Part shown: one piece after another, positions 17,867-25,544 of the stretch
How the letters are laid out: every line of letters starts with the position of its first letter
Numbering within the stretch: position 1 is the first letter of the stretch
NCBI RefSeq assembly: GCF_017912535.1
Contig: NZ_JAERQK010000005.1
Span: 1-64,000, forward strand
DNA: 64,000 nucleotides
Direction: 5' to 3'
Origin: Motiliproteus sediminis
GTDB lineage: Bacteria > Pseudomonadota > Gammaproteobacteria > Pseudomonadales > Balneatricaceae
The notes under the pieces: model-generated
Databases searched by the model: none
Told to the model about the DNA's origin: nothing
What the model saw: only the letters and a program-made list of their open reading frames with translations
Translations under genes and position numbers: made by a program

Positions 17867-19025
17867 GGAACCTACGATTAAGCCCCGCCTCCTGAACTGC
17901 TCCGCTACTCAAGCCGCATTTGCGGCGTAATAACTCTATTTTTGATCATTTATCACCGCCTGCATGCCGATTTCCCGGCATACAGGCGGATCGACCCTAC
18001 GCCCGCAACATCTGATCCACGCGAACGACGTTCGCCAAGGCGAACAGCATGGCTAGTTTGCTGTCGTTTTTCATCAAGCCGCGGTAGCGCGCTTTGGTAA
18101 AACCAAACTGGCACTTGATGATCCGAAACGGGTGCTCGACCTTGGCTCGAATGCTGGCCTTCATGTACTCCATGCTCAGTTTGACTTTGTTGATGCGCGG
18201 GTGCTTTTTCAGCCCTCTGACCGTTCCGGGTGGTTGGGCAATGTGCCAGTCGAGGTCTTTATGCTTGAGCGCTGCACGTTTCTCCGCACCGCGGTAACCG
18301 GCATCAGCAAAGACATACCCCTCTTTACCATGAAGCAGGTGATGCGCTTGGTTGAGGTCGTGTTCGTTGGCGGCGGTAGTCGTAAAACTGTGCGTCAGGC
18401 CCGTTTTTGCATCGACGCCGATATGCGCCTTCATACCGAAGTGCCACTGATTTCCTTTCTTGGTCTGATGCATCTCAGGGTCACGGTCACCCGACTTGTT
18501 CTTGGTTGAGCTGGGCGCTTCGATGATGGTGGCGTCCATTAACGTGCCTTCCTTCACCAGCACGCCCGCTTCGCTCAGCCAGGCAGACACTTCTTCAAAG
18601 ATCTTGCGTGACAGACCTTGCCGTTCAAGCAGATGGCGGAAGTTCATAATGGTCGTGTGGTCTGGAATCGCTTTGTCGAGCGACAACCCGGCAAACAACC
18701 GCATCGATGCAATCTCGTAAAGTGCATCTTCCATGGCCGGATCACTCAGGTTATACCAGTGCTGCATGCAATGGATGCGTAGCATGGTCGCCAACGGGTA
18801 AGGGCGACGACCGTTTCCAGCCTTGGGGTAATGGGGCTCAATCACTGCAATCAGGCGGGACCAGGGAATCAGCTTTTCCATCCGTCCGAGAAACTTCTCT
18901 TTGCGGGTCTGGCGGCGCTTGCTGTTGAACTCGCTGTCAGCGAAGGAGAGTTGGTGGTCCATGGGTGGCCCTCAGCACATCAGAATGCGGATTGTCTCAT
19001 GCTGAGGGACTTAATCGCATGTTCC
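17867..19025. mobile_element. IS5-family insertion sequence
   Basis: A complete element of 1,159 bp. The left end reads GGAACCTACGATTAAGCCC and the right end, on the opposite strand, GGAACATGCGATTAAGTCC, giving imperfect terminal inverted repeats of about 19 bases with three mismatches. The flanking tetranucleotides are CTAG and CTAA, close to the YTAR target duplication of the IS5 group but not identical. One intact transposase fills the interior. The element sits between a GNAT gene and a lone attC. Confidence 0.88.
17997..18962 (-). CDS. IS5 family transposase
   Basis: A 321-residue DDE transposase. The catalytic triad segments are [12 protein letters not shown] (first Asp), [14 protein letters not shown] (second Asp) and [17 protein letters not shown] (Glu). 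The N terminus [20 protein letters not shown] and [19 protein letters not shown] match the IS5 subgroup. The frame is intact and full length, so the element may still be active. It catalyses cut-and-paste movement of the surrounding 1.16-kb element. Confidence 0.95.
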   Translation of the reverse strand: MDHQLSFADSEFNSKRRQTRKEKFLGRMEKLIPWSRLIAVIEPHYPKAGNGRRPYPLATMLRIHCMQHWYNLSDPAMEDALYEIASMRLFAGLSLDKAIPDHTTIMNFRHLLERQGLSRKIFEEVSAWLSEAGVLVKEGTLMDATIIEAPSSTKNKSGDRDPEMHQTKKGNQWHFGMKAHIGVDAKTGLTHSFTTTAANEHDLNQAHHLLHGKEGYVFADAGYRGAEKRAALKHKDLDWHIAQPPGTVRGLKKHPRINKVKLSMEYMKASIRAKVEHPFRIIKCQFGFTKARYRGLMKNDSKLAMLFALANVVRVDQMLRA

Positions 19026-19076
19026 CTAAGCCTCCCGAACCACCTCAAAGCTTTGACGATGAGGTGCCGTTTTAGT

Positions 19077-19165
19077 GCTAACAAGGCGCTCAACACTCAG
19101 CCCAGCTTCGCTGGTCTTGGACTGTCGCGGCTGCGGAGCGCCAGCCCGTTAGCGCGGCGTTAGAT
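19077..19165. other. Integron attC (VCR-like) recombination site
   Basis: About 89 bases with the arrangement of an integron cassette attC. It starts GCTAACAAGGCGCTCAA and ends CAGCCCGTTAGCGCGGCG followed by TTAGAT. The outer CTAAC and GTTAG pair, and the next GCGCT and AGCGC pair, giving the R and L boxes. Both ends closely resemble the Vibrio VCR consensus as remembered. The final GTTAGAT fits the GTTRRRY core. No integrase or second attC is in the window, so it is an isolated site just right of an IS5 element. Confidence 0.75.
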
Positions 19166-19187
19166 TCGCCAATATTCCCGCTTAAAA

Positions 19188-19221
19188 GAGCCCGCATCAG
19201 CCCCAAAGCCTGATGCGGCTC
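19188..19221 (-). terminator. Intrinsic terminator of cynS
   Basis: The minus-strand hairpin pairs GAGCCGCATCAG with CTGATGCGGGCTC (one bulged base) and is followed by CTTTTAA. It lies just past the cynS stop codon and separates the operon from the attC site. Confidence 0.8.
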
Positions 19222-19233
19222 CCCATCCCCACC

Positions 19234-19683
19234 TCAATACGTCTTATACGGCAAAAACTTCCCTGACATCACCACATGCACCCGATCCCCCTTGGGGTCC
19301 GGCTCGCGCTGCAGGTCCATGGAGAAATCGATGGCGCTCATAATGCCGTCGCCAAACTCCTCGTGAATTAGCTCTTTCAGGGTGGTGCCGTACACGTTCA
19401 CCAGCTCGTACCAGCGGTAGATCAGCGGATCGGTGGGTACGGCGGTGGGAAGGGAGCCCTTGTAAGGCACGATCTGCAGCCAGGCCACCGCCTCGTCGGA
19501 GAGGCCGAACAGATCGCCGACCGCTTCTGCTTGCGGCTTGTCAAAGGCCATCTGCCCCAGACAGGCGGCGGTGCTCCACTCCTTGGATTGGCCGACCACC
19601 TCGGCCACTTCACTCCACTTGAGGCCCTTGGCCACTTTGGCGGCGATGATCATCTCGGTCACTTGTTCGCGGTTACTGATCAT
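19234..19683 (-). CDS. cynS: Cyanase (cyanate hydratase)
   Basis: A 149-residue cyanase that converts cyanate and bicarbonate to ammonia and CO2. The catalytic residues are present: Arg90 and Glu93 in DPLIYRWYELVNVYGTT, and Ser116 in GDGIMSAIDF, which match Arg96, Glu99 and Ser122 of the E. coli enzyme with a six-residue offset. It forms a cytoplasmic decamer in known members. It lies 42 bases downstream of the phosphatase-kinase gene and is probably cotranscribed with the FNT channel, placing cyanate use in the nitrite regulon. Confidence 0.96.
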   Translation of the reverse strand: MISNREQVTEMIIAAKVAKGLKWSEVAEVVGQSKEWSTAACLGQMAFDKPQAEAVGDLFGLSDEAVAWLQIVPYKGSLPTAVPTDPLIYRWYELVNVYGTTLKELIHEEFGDGIMSAIDFSMDLQREPDPKGDRVHVVMSGKFLPYKTY

Positions 19684-19725
19684 GGTGCGTTCCTCTTCTG
19701 CGTTGATTCGTAATGTGGTGTCTTT

Positions 19726-21549
19726 TTAACTGCCGGTCAGCTGCGCCAGCAGCACCACCACCGTCACCGCCAGTACTGCCGATACCCCCTGCCAGAAGCG
19801 CAGCGGATGGCGCTGCATCAACGGCGGGCGGCTCTGGCGCAGGTAGCGGCGGTTGGGGTGGCGGAGGTCATAGATAAATTCCGACAGCTCCTGGGTGCGC
19901 TTGTAGGGGTTGGGGTGCAGGGCATGGCGCAGGGTTTCGTCCACCCAGCGCGGCAGGCTGCGCAGCTTGTCGTTGTTGGCACTGTCGCTGTCACCGTCGG
20001 TCAGCTCATCACTGCCGTAGGCCAGCGAGCGGTAGCGCAGCTTGTGCTGCTGGGCCTGGGTACGGCACTTGGCCACCTCCATGCCATAGGGGAACTGCCC
20101 CGACAGCAGGTGGTAGGTGAGCACCGCCAATGAGTAGAGGTCCGAAGCGCGGCTGCCCAGTTCGCCCAGAAACTGCTCCGGCGCGGTGTAGAGGGCGGTG
20201 CCGAGTACGGTGGGTTCCGGCGCTTCCAGGGCGGCCTCTTCGATACCGGCCACCAGGGCGGAGCCGAGATCGATCAGCTTGACCGTGCCGCTCGCGTCGA
20301 TCATCACATTGTCCGGCCGCAGGTCCTGGTGGATGATCTCGGCCCGGTGCAGCGCCTGCAGGCCGCGGGCGATCTGCTCGACGATGCCGCGCACGGTTTC
20401 CAGCTCCGGCTCTGGGTTGTCGATCATCCACTGGCGCAGGGTCTGGCCGTCGATATATTCCGATACGGTGTAGAGGTAGTTGCGCGGGCGCTGGCTGGCG
20501 CCCGCCTTGATCACGTGGGCGCTGTTGACCCGCCGCGCGATCCACTCCTCCCGCAGCAGCCGTTCCAGATAGGCCGGGTCGCCGCCGAGGTCGATGGAAG
20601 GGGTCTTGAGAATGACTTGCTCGCCGCTCTGTTCATCCAGCGCCAGATAGATATGGCTGCGGCTGGTAGCGTGCAACTGGCGGCTGATGCGGTAGCCGTC
20701 GAAGCGGTCGCGCGCCTGCAGGCTGGGAGGCAGCGGCAGCATGTCCACCTGCTGACTGAGGTCGGCACCGCGGCTGGGCAGGGCGTCCACCCGCACCAGT
20801 TGCACGGTGAGGTTGTCGTCGCTGCCCGCTTCCAGCGCGGCGCGGGCCAGTAGTTCGGCGTGCAGGTCGAGGTCGCTGGCCTCCATGCCGTTATGGCGGT
20901 CCAGCAGTTCAATGATCTGTTCGCTGCTGAGCTCTTCATGGACGCCGTCGGTGGTGAGCAGAAAGCGGTCGCCGGCTTGCAGCGGCAGGCTTTGGTAGTC
21001 CACCGCTATCTGCTCGTCGGCACCGAGGGCGCGGCTGAGGTAGCTTTTTTGTTCACTTAACCAGACCCGATGGTCGCGGGTGAGCTGTTCCAAAGCGCCA
21101 CCCCGCAGCCGGTAGATGCGGGAATCCCCCGCGTGGAGGATATGGGCGCGGCCACCCTTGAGCACCAGCGCGCTGAGGGTGCAGACGTAGCCCTTGTCCT
21201 TGTGATAGCGGAACGGGCTGTTCTGGGTTTGCGCGTACAACCAGGCGTTGGTGGCGCGCAGCACCTGCGATCCGGCGTGTTGAACGCTCCAGGCATCGGA
21301 GGTGCAGAAATAGTCGTCGAGAAAACTTTTGACCGCGGTTTCGCTGGCGATCTGGCTGACGCTGCTGGTGCTGATGCCATCGGCGATGGCGAACGCGGCA
21401 CCCTTGAGGGTCAGTTGTGGCTCGCTCGGGATCAGGCTGCCGTGGCAGTCCTGGTTCTCCGCCTTGCGACCGGCGTCGGAGTAGTGGCCGCAGCTGAGGG
21501 CCAGTGACGTGGTGCGGGGTGAACAAAGGGCGAGGGAAGCCTGGGTCAT
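19726..21549 (-). CDS. PP2C phosphatase-Ser/Thr kinase fusion, membrane anchored
   Basis: A 607-residue signalling protein. Residues about 15-255 are a PP2C phosphatase (AGRKAENQDCHGS, FAIADGISTSS, LHAGDSRIYRL, GSDDNLTVQLV). Residues about 285-560 are a Hanks-type kinase with the catalytic loop IIHQDLRPDNVM, DLG in place of DFG, and TALYTAPEQFLG. One helix near the C terminus (about 580-603) anchors it. Relatives sit beside nirBD/nasA genes in Pseudomonas, so a role in nitrate or nitrite assimilation is suspected but not established. It lies between the FNT channel and cynS in one apparent operon. Confidence 0.9.
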   Translation of the reverse strand: MTQASLALCSPRTTSLALSCGHYSDAGRKAENQDCHGSLIPSEPQLTLKGAAFAIADGISTSSVSQIASETAVKSFLDDYFCTSDAWSVQHAGSQVLRATNAWLYAQTQNSPFRYHKDKGYVCTLSALVLKGGRAHILHAGDSRIYRLRGGALEQLTRDHRVWLSEQKSYLSRALGADEQIAVDYQSLPLQAGDRFLLTTDGVHEELSSEQIIELLDRHNGMEASDLDLHAELLARAALEAGSDDNLTVQLVRVDALPSRGADLSQQVDMLPLPPSLQARDRFDGYRISRQLHATSRSHIYLALDEQSGEQVILKTPSIDLGGDPAYLERLLREEWIARRVNSAHVIKAGASQRPRNYLYTVSEYIDGQTLRQWMIDNPEPELETVRGIVEQIARGLQALHRAEIIHQDLRPDNVMIDASGTVKLIDLGSALVAGIEEAALEAPEPTVLGTALYTAPEQFLGELGSRASDLYSLAVLTYHLLSGQFPYGMEVAKCRTQAQQHKLRYRSLAYGSDELTDGDSDSANNDKLRSLPRWVDETLRHALHPNPYKRTQELSEFIYDLRHPNRRYLRQSRPPLMQRHPLRFWQGVSAVLAVTVVVLLAQLTGS

Positions 21550-21633
21550 GATCGGGAACTCGTTGAGCTAGCGGATCAGAAAAAGGGGCTCCAGCCTGCC
21601 CCGGGAAGAGCAGCAGGCCGGAGCGGGGGCCAC

Positions 21634-22482
21634 TTAAGCGAGGGCTGACTCAGCGGCGGTTTTTGCGGGCTTTCCCAGTTCGCGGGTCTTGGAGGTGCGA
21701 ACGTGGGTGAAGTAGAGCGGCAGTCCCACTAACAGCACGCCACCAAACAGGTTGCCCAGCGCGGTGGGCAGTTCGTTCCAGATGATGTACTGCATGAAGG
21801 TGAAGTCACCGCCCATGATCATGGAGAAGGGGAACAGGAACATGTTGACGATGGAGTGCTCGAAGCCCATGAAGAAGAACAGCATCACCGGCATCCACAT
21901 GGCGGCCATCTTGCCGGTGGCGGAGGTGGAGATCATCGCGCCGACCACACCCATGGAGACCATCCAGTTACACAGCATGCCGCGGATAAAGATGGTGAAC
22001 CAGCCGGCCACACCGTGCGCTTCGTAACCCAGGGTACGGGACTCACCGATGGTGCTGACCTTGGCGGCAATGGCGCCACCGTCAGTGTTGTAGCCATAGG
22101 TGAGGATGAACGACACCATAAAGGCGGTGGTCAGTGCACCGGCGAAGTTGCCGACAAACACCAGCCCCCAGTTGCGCAGCATCTGCTGCATGTCGCAGCC
22201 GGGGCGCTTGTCCAGCAGCGCCAGTGGTACCAGGGTGAACACCCCGGTGAGCAGGTCGAACTTCATCAGGTAGAGCATGATAAAGCCGACCGGGAACAGA
22301 CAGGCGCCGAGGATCGGTGAGCCGCTCTTCATCGCCACGGTGATGGCGAACACCGCCGCCAGACCGAGAATGGCACCGGCCATAAAGGCGCGGATCAGGG
22401 TGTCCTTGGTGGACATGTGGATCTTTTCTTCACCGGCATCGACCATCTTGGTCACGAATTCGGACGGGATTAAGTAAGCCAT
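21634..22482 (-). CDS. nirC: Formate/nitrite transporter family channel (NirC-like)
   Basis: A 282-residue FNT channel with six hydrophobic segments. Characteristic pieces are RAFMAGAILGLAAVFAITVA, KFDLLTGVFTLVPLALLDKRP, GNFAGALTTAFMV, IRGMLCNWMVSMGVVGA and GFEHSIVNMFLFP, the last carrying the pore histidine. It moves nitrite (or formate) across the inner membrane. The start is set by GAGGTG seven bases upstream. Its leader has a sigma-54-type promoter and an ANTAR-type attenuator, so nitrite is the more likely substrate. Confidence 0.9.
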   Translation of the reverse strand: MAYLIPSEFVTKMVDAGEEKIHMSTKDTLIRAFMAGAILGLAAVFAITVAMKSGSPILGACLFPVGFIMLYLMKFDLLTGVFTLVPLALLDKRPGCDMQQMLRNWGLVFVGNFAGALTTAFMVSFILTYGYNTDGGAIAAKVSTIGESRTLGYEAHGVAGWFTIFIRGMLCNWMVSMGVVGAMISTSATGKMAAMWMPVMLFFFMGFEHSIVNMFLFPFSMIMGGDFTFMQYIIWNELPTALGNLFGGVLLVGLPLYFTHVRTSKTRELGKPAKTAAESALA

Positions 22483-22550
22483 ACTTTTCACCTCGTTGGG
22501 ATTTGGAAAGTGTCATTCCGGGGCGGTGGTCAGCGAGTTTTTCAAGGCAC

Positions 22551-22617
22551 AAAAAAACGGCGTCCATACTCTGCCTGTTATCTCGGTGGAGAACTCAGGT
22601 GAGTGATGGACGCCGTT
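22551..22617 (-). terminator. Attenuator terminator in the nirC leader
   Basis: On the minus strand AACGGCGTCCAT pairs with ATGGACGCCGTT across a long loop and is followed by seven U residues, 69 bases upstream of the nirC start. The 5' arm overlaps the loop and 3' arm of the antiterminator hairpin at 22607-22622, so the two structures are mutually exclusive. The same terminator arms occur in front of nirB. Confidence 0.88.
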
Positions 22618-22656
22618 ATCCAGTACTGCTCGAATTGTCGCGGGCCGCCGTGGCCC
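22607..22656 (-). promoter_or_regulatory. ANTAR-type antiterminator leader of nirC (two hairpins)
   Basis: Two hairpins precede the terminator. The second (22607-22622) is TGGAT/GTCCA with hexaloop AACGGC, having A at position 1 and G at position 4 as in known ANTAR RNA targets. The first (22642-22656) is GGGCC/GGCCC with loop ACGGC, which is one base short of a hexaloop. NasR bound to nitrate or nitrite would stabilise the pair and prevent the terminator from folding. Confidence 0.75.
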
Positions 22657-22675
22657 AAATGCTGGTTAACCCAAT

Positions 22676-22690
22676 GCAGGGCTGATGCCA
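22676..22690 (-). promoter_or_regulatory. Sigma-54-type promoter of the nirC operon
   Basis: The minus strand reads TGGCATCAGCCCTGC, with GG and GC separated by ten bases, matching the -24/-12 elements of sigma-54 promoters except for two less conserved positions. The predicted start near 22664 would put the first leader hairpin about ten bases into the transcript. Confidence 0.7.
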
Positions 22691-22767
22691 ACTTTGATAA
22701 AAATCATCCTATTTTACTTAAAACAAGGGGTTAGTGGGTGGTTGGCAGGGGGGTAAAGCAGTGGCGG

Positions 22768-22797
22768 AGCACCGCAGTTGTGCGCATTACTGGTGCG
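22768..22797. promoter_or_regulatory. Two overlapping NtrC-like sites upstream of nirC
   Basis: AGCACCGCAGTTGTGCG (22768-22784) and TGCGCATTACTGGTGCG (22781-22797) each fit the NtrC pattern TGCAC-N7-GTGCA with two changes. They lie about 80 to 120 bases upstream of the sigma-54-type promoter, a normal enhancer distance. Confidence 0.6.
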
Positions 22798-22890
22798 CGC
22801 TGGGGCATTGGTGCACTGCGGAAGATCGTTTTTGGGGCTGCGATGGGCGGCGTAAGCCGGTGGTTGCGGATAGCGGCAGGCCCAGCGCCG

Positions 22891-23763
22891 CTATCGCCAG
22901 ATCGCGTGCAGCAGCTGTTCTACCCGAGTGTAACGGGCCGGCAGCGGGCGGTGCTTTTTGCGGGTCAGATAGATCGGTTCCTGTACCGGTTGCGCCAGCG
23001 GCGCGACGGCCAACCGCTCGGGCTGGCTGAAGGCGTTTACCGCTGACTGCGGTAGCACGGTAAAGCCGAGCCCCTCCGCCACCGGCAGCAGAATCTGCCC
23101 CAGCTGGTTGATATAACCCGCCTGCGGCAGCGCCGCCATACCAGTGAACTGATCGGGGTAGTTGGCCTCCAGCAACTGGATGGCGTAGTGGTGACCGTCG
23201 GGGTGGTTGATAAAGCCCAGTTTAAGGAGGCTGTCCCAGTCGCTGGCGTGGTCGGCGGGCAGGATCAGGCAGAGGCTGTCTTGGCCAATGGGGTGCTGGC
23301 TCAGCGACGGGTCGCTTAGCGGTTGGGTCAGCAGGCCAAGGTCGATCTCGTTGGTGCGCAGCTGTTGTTCGATCCGTTGATTGGGGGCGGCCTCAATGCT
23401 GACGCTAAGGCGCGGATACTGGTGTTGCAGGTCGAGCAGGCGCGGGTAGATCTGTAGCGCCATGGCACCGGAACAGGCGATGCGAATCGCGCCCTGTTCG
23501 GCGCTGTCGTCATCCAACTGTTCGCGCAGTGCCTGTTCGGCGCGCTGCTGTTCCAGCGCGTAGCGGTAGAGGGATTCGCCCGCGGGGGTCAGTTCGAACT
23601 GCTTGCCGTGACGGTTGAGCAGCGGCTGGCCGAGCTGGGCTTCCAGCTTCTTGATGTGCTGGGTAACGCCGGGTTGGGTCATGTACAGCGCTTCGGCGGT
23701 ACGGGTGAAGTGGCCGGTTTCCACCAGCCGGACAAAGGTGCGCAGCAGCAGGGGGTTGATCAT
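22891..23763 (-). CDS. LysR family transcriptional regulator
   Basis: A 290-residue LysR protein starting MINPLLLRTFVRLVETGHFT, with the helix-turn-helix at about 18-40 (AEALYMTQPGVTQHIKKL) and an effector-binding domain from about 90. It is divergent from a VOC-family gene across 145 bases, in which an ATCAT/ATGAT palindrome occurs near 23831. That gene is its likely target. A longer upstream frame was discarded because it begins inside the intergenic region without a ribosome site. The effector is unknown. Confidence 0.88.
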   Translation of the reverse strand: MINPLLLRTFVRLVETGHFTRTAEALYMTQPGVTQHIKKLEAQLGQPLLNRHGKQFELTPAGESLYRYALEQQRAEQALREQLDDDSAEQGAIRIACSGAMALQIYPRLLDLQHQYPRLSVSIEAAPNQRIEQQLRTNEIDLGLLTQPLSDPSLSQHPIGQDSLCLILPADHASDWDSLLKLGFINHPDGHHYAIQLLEANYPDQFTGMAALPQAGYINQLGQILLPVAEGLGFTVLPQSAVNAFSQPERLAVAPLAQPVQEPIYLTRKKHRPLPARYTRVEQLLHAIWR

Positions 23764-23908
23764 GGGGTGGCTCGCTGTGACAAAGGCTCTCTGGCGGAAA
23801 ATAGCGCATAACAAAAAATAATCAAAAGCATCATAAATGATAATTTCACCAGCAGGAACTGCCGCCCTACACTGCGCCCGTGATTAACCATCAACGGGAG
23901 CCTGCCTA

Positions 23909-24433
23909 ATGACTATCACCGCTAACGCGACCGCACCGGTCTATCCGCGCACCTTTTCCCACATCGGCATCTCGGTGCCGGATCTGGACGCCGCCGTGCG
24001 CTTCTATACCGAGGTGCTGGGCTGGTACCTGATCATGGAGCCCACCGAAATCGTCGAGGATGACAGCGCCATCGGCGAGATGTGCAGCGACGTGTTCGGT
24101 CCCGGCTGGGGTTCATTCCGTATCGCTCACCTGTCGACCGGCGACCGGATCGGGGTGGAGCTGTTCCAGTTCGCTAACCAGCAAAACCCGGAGGATAACT
24201 TCGAGTACTGGAAAACCGGCATCTTCCATTTCTGTGTGCAGGATCCGGACGTGGAAGGTCTGGCCGACAAGATCGTCGCGGCCGGTGGCAAGAAACGGAT
24301 GGCCAAGCCGCGCTACTACTACCCGGGCGAAAAGCCCTACCGCATGATCTACATGGAAGACCCGTTCGGCAACATTCTGGAGATCTACAGCCACAGCTAC
24401 GAGCTGCACTACGCCAGTGGTGCCTATAACTGA
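23909..24433 (+). CDS. VOC family (glyoxalase/dioxygenase-fold) protein
   Basis: A 174-residue vicinal-oxygen-chelate protein. It opens with FSHIGISVPDLDAAVRFYTEVLGW, and the second betaalphabetabetabeta module contains GIFHFCVQDPDVEGL and MIYMEDPFGNILEIYSHSYE. The metal ligands would be the histidines of SHIG and HFCV and the glutamate of NILEIY. VOC enzymes include glyoxalase I, epimerases, thiol transferases and dioxygenases; the activity here cannot be told. GGGAG precedes the start, and a LysR gene is divergent. Confidence 0.85.
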   Translation: MTITANATAPVYPRTFSHIGISVPDLDAAVRFYTEVLGWYLIMEPTEIVEDDSAIGEMCSDVFGPGWGSFRIAHLSTGDRIGVELFQFANQQNPEDNFEYWKTGIFHFCVQDPDVEGLADKIVAAGGKKRMAKPRYYYPGEKPYRMIYMEDPFGNILEIYSHSYELHYASGAYN

Positions 24434-24659
24434 GCCGGATGACTGGCAGCGAGGCGCCGGCCGCGGGGCTGGCGCCTGACGGCGATGATCATCAACTCTG
24501 CCCCGGGAAATGTCGGTTGGAGCGTTCTCCAGCCTTGCATGCGCGCGCCGAACACCGCCCCCGGGTAGTAAAGTCAACGCGATGCCAGTTAGAGTAGCGG
24601 CTGAACCGGAACAGAGCGCCTCAAACGGTTCGCGGTTGAGGCGGTCACAGGGAGTGATC

Positions 24660-24983
24660 ATGCAGAAACAACTGCTGGGATTTTTTGCCGCGACCCTGCT
24701 CGGTGGCTGTGCCTCCATCGCGTTGGAAAACCCCGACAATGCGGTGCAGGTTGTTTACGACCGGCAGCCGCTGGTTGGCTGTGAGCCGAAAACTACTCTG
24801 GTGGGATCGGCGGGCAACTGGTTCCGCTACTGGTTTACCAGCAACCGCGATCTGGGCTACGGCGCCTTCAACGATCTGCGCAACCAGGCGGCGGCCATAG
24901 GCGCCAACCGTTTGTTGTACGTTGAACGTTACGAATTCACCACCTCGGTGACGGTGATCGCCAAAGCCTATGCTTGCCCCTGA
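24660..24983 (+). CDS. DUF4156-like lipoprotein
   Basis: A 107-residue lipoprotein with signal peptide MQKQLLGFFAATLLGG and lipobox cysteine (LLGGC at about residue 17). The mature part has VQVVYDRQPLVGCEP, a two-cysteine layout (here and the C-terminal YACP), and NDLRNQAAAIGANRLLYVERYE. This pattern is seen in small outer-membrane DUF4156 lipoproteins of unknown role. GGGAG lies five bases before the ATG. A GC-rich hairpin without a U-run at 24453-24476 lies upstream. Confidence 0.8.
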   Translation: MQKQLLGFFAATLLGGCASIALENPDNAVQVVYDRQPLVGCEPKTTLVGSAGNWFRYWFTSNRDLGYGAFNDLRNQAAAIGANRLLYVERYEFTTSVTVIAKAYACP

Positions 24984-25013
24984 CACCGTCGCACTTTCAG
25001 TGGAAAGATCGGA

Positions 25014-25538
25014 ATGAGTATTCGCGCTAACCGTGCCGACGAGCTGGACGCTATCTTGTCGCTTCATCGGGCTGCCTTCCCTGCCGAAGAGAGCGCGTCC
25101 ATCGTTATGCTGGTCGAGGCGATGCTGGGTAAGCCGGAAACGCCGCCGGTGCTGTCACTGGTGGCTGAAGCTAACGGCCAGCTAGCCGGACACGTGGTGT
25201 TCAGCCCGATCAGTCTTGATTCAGCGGATGATGGCTACATTCTGGCGCCGCTGGCGGTCTCCCCGGCGCTGCAGCGCAGTGGTCTGGGAACGCAACTGGT
25301 CAACGCGGGGCTAGCGCAACTCAAGGCGGCCGGCGTGTCGCTGGTGCTGGTGTACGGTGATCCGGCCTACTATGGCCGGTTTGGTTTTACGGCCGAGGCG
25401 GCGGAACCTTATCGGGCGCCCTATCCGCTGCAGTACCCCTTCGGCTGGCAGGCGCTGCTGTTGTCCGCAACCACACCGCCGGCGGCGCCGGTGGTGATCC
25501 GTTGCGTCGATGCGCTTAACAATCCGGCGCTCTGGTAG
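25014..25538 (+). CDS. GNAT family N-acetyltransferase, YhbS-like
   Basis: A 174-residue acetyltransferase of the YhbS type. MSIRANRADELDAILSLHRAAFP opens the fold, LAPLAVSPALQRSGLGTQLV is the acetyl-CoA pyrophosphate loop, and VLVYGDPAYYGRFGF is the diagnostic YhbS segment. The substrate is unknown. It follows the DUF4156 lipoprotein by 30 bases on the same strand and may be cotranscribed with it; it converges on cobA with a six-base gap. Confidence 0.9.
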   Translation: MSIRANRADELDAILSLHRAAFPAEESASIVMLVEAMLGKPETPPVLSLVAEANGQLAGHVVFSPISLDSADDGYILAPLAVSPALQRSGLGTQLVNAGLAQLKAAGVSLVLVYGDPAYYGRFGFTAEAAEPYRAPYPLQYPFGWQALLLSATTPPAAPVVIRCVDALNNPALW

Positions 25539-25544
25539 CTACCG

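Noticed and set aside
24453-24476. GC-rich hairpin after the VOC gene as a terminator
   Set aside because: Good stem but no U-run on either strand, so it was not listed as a terminator.
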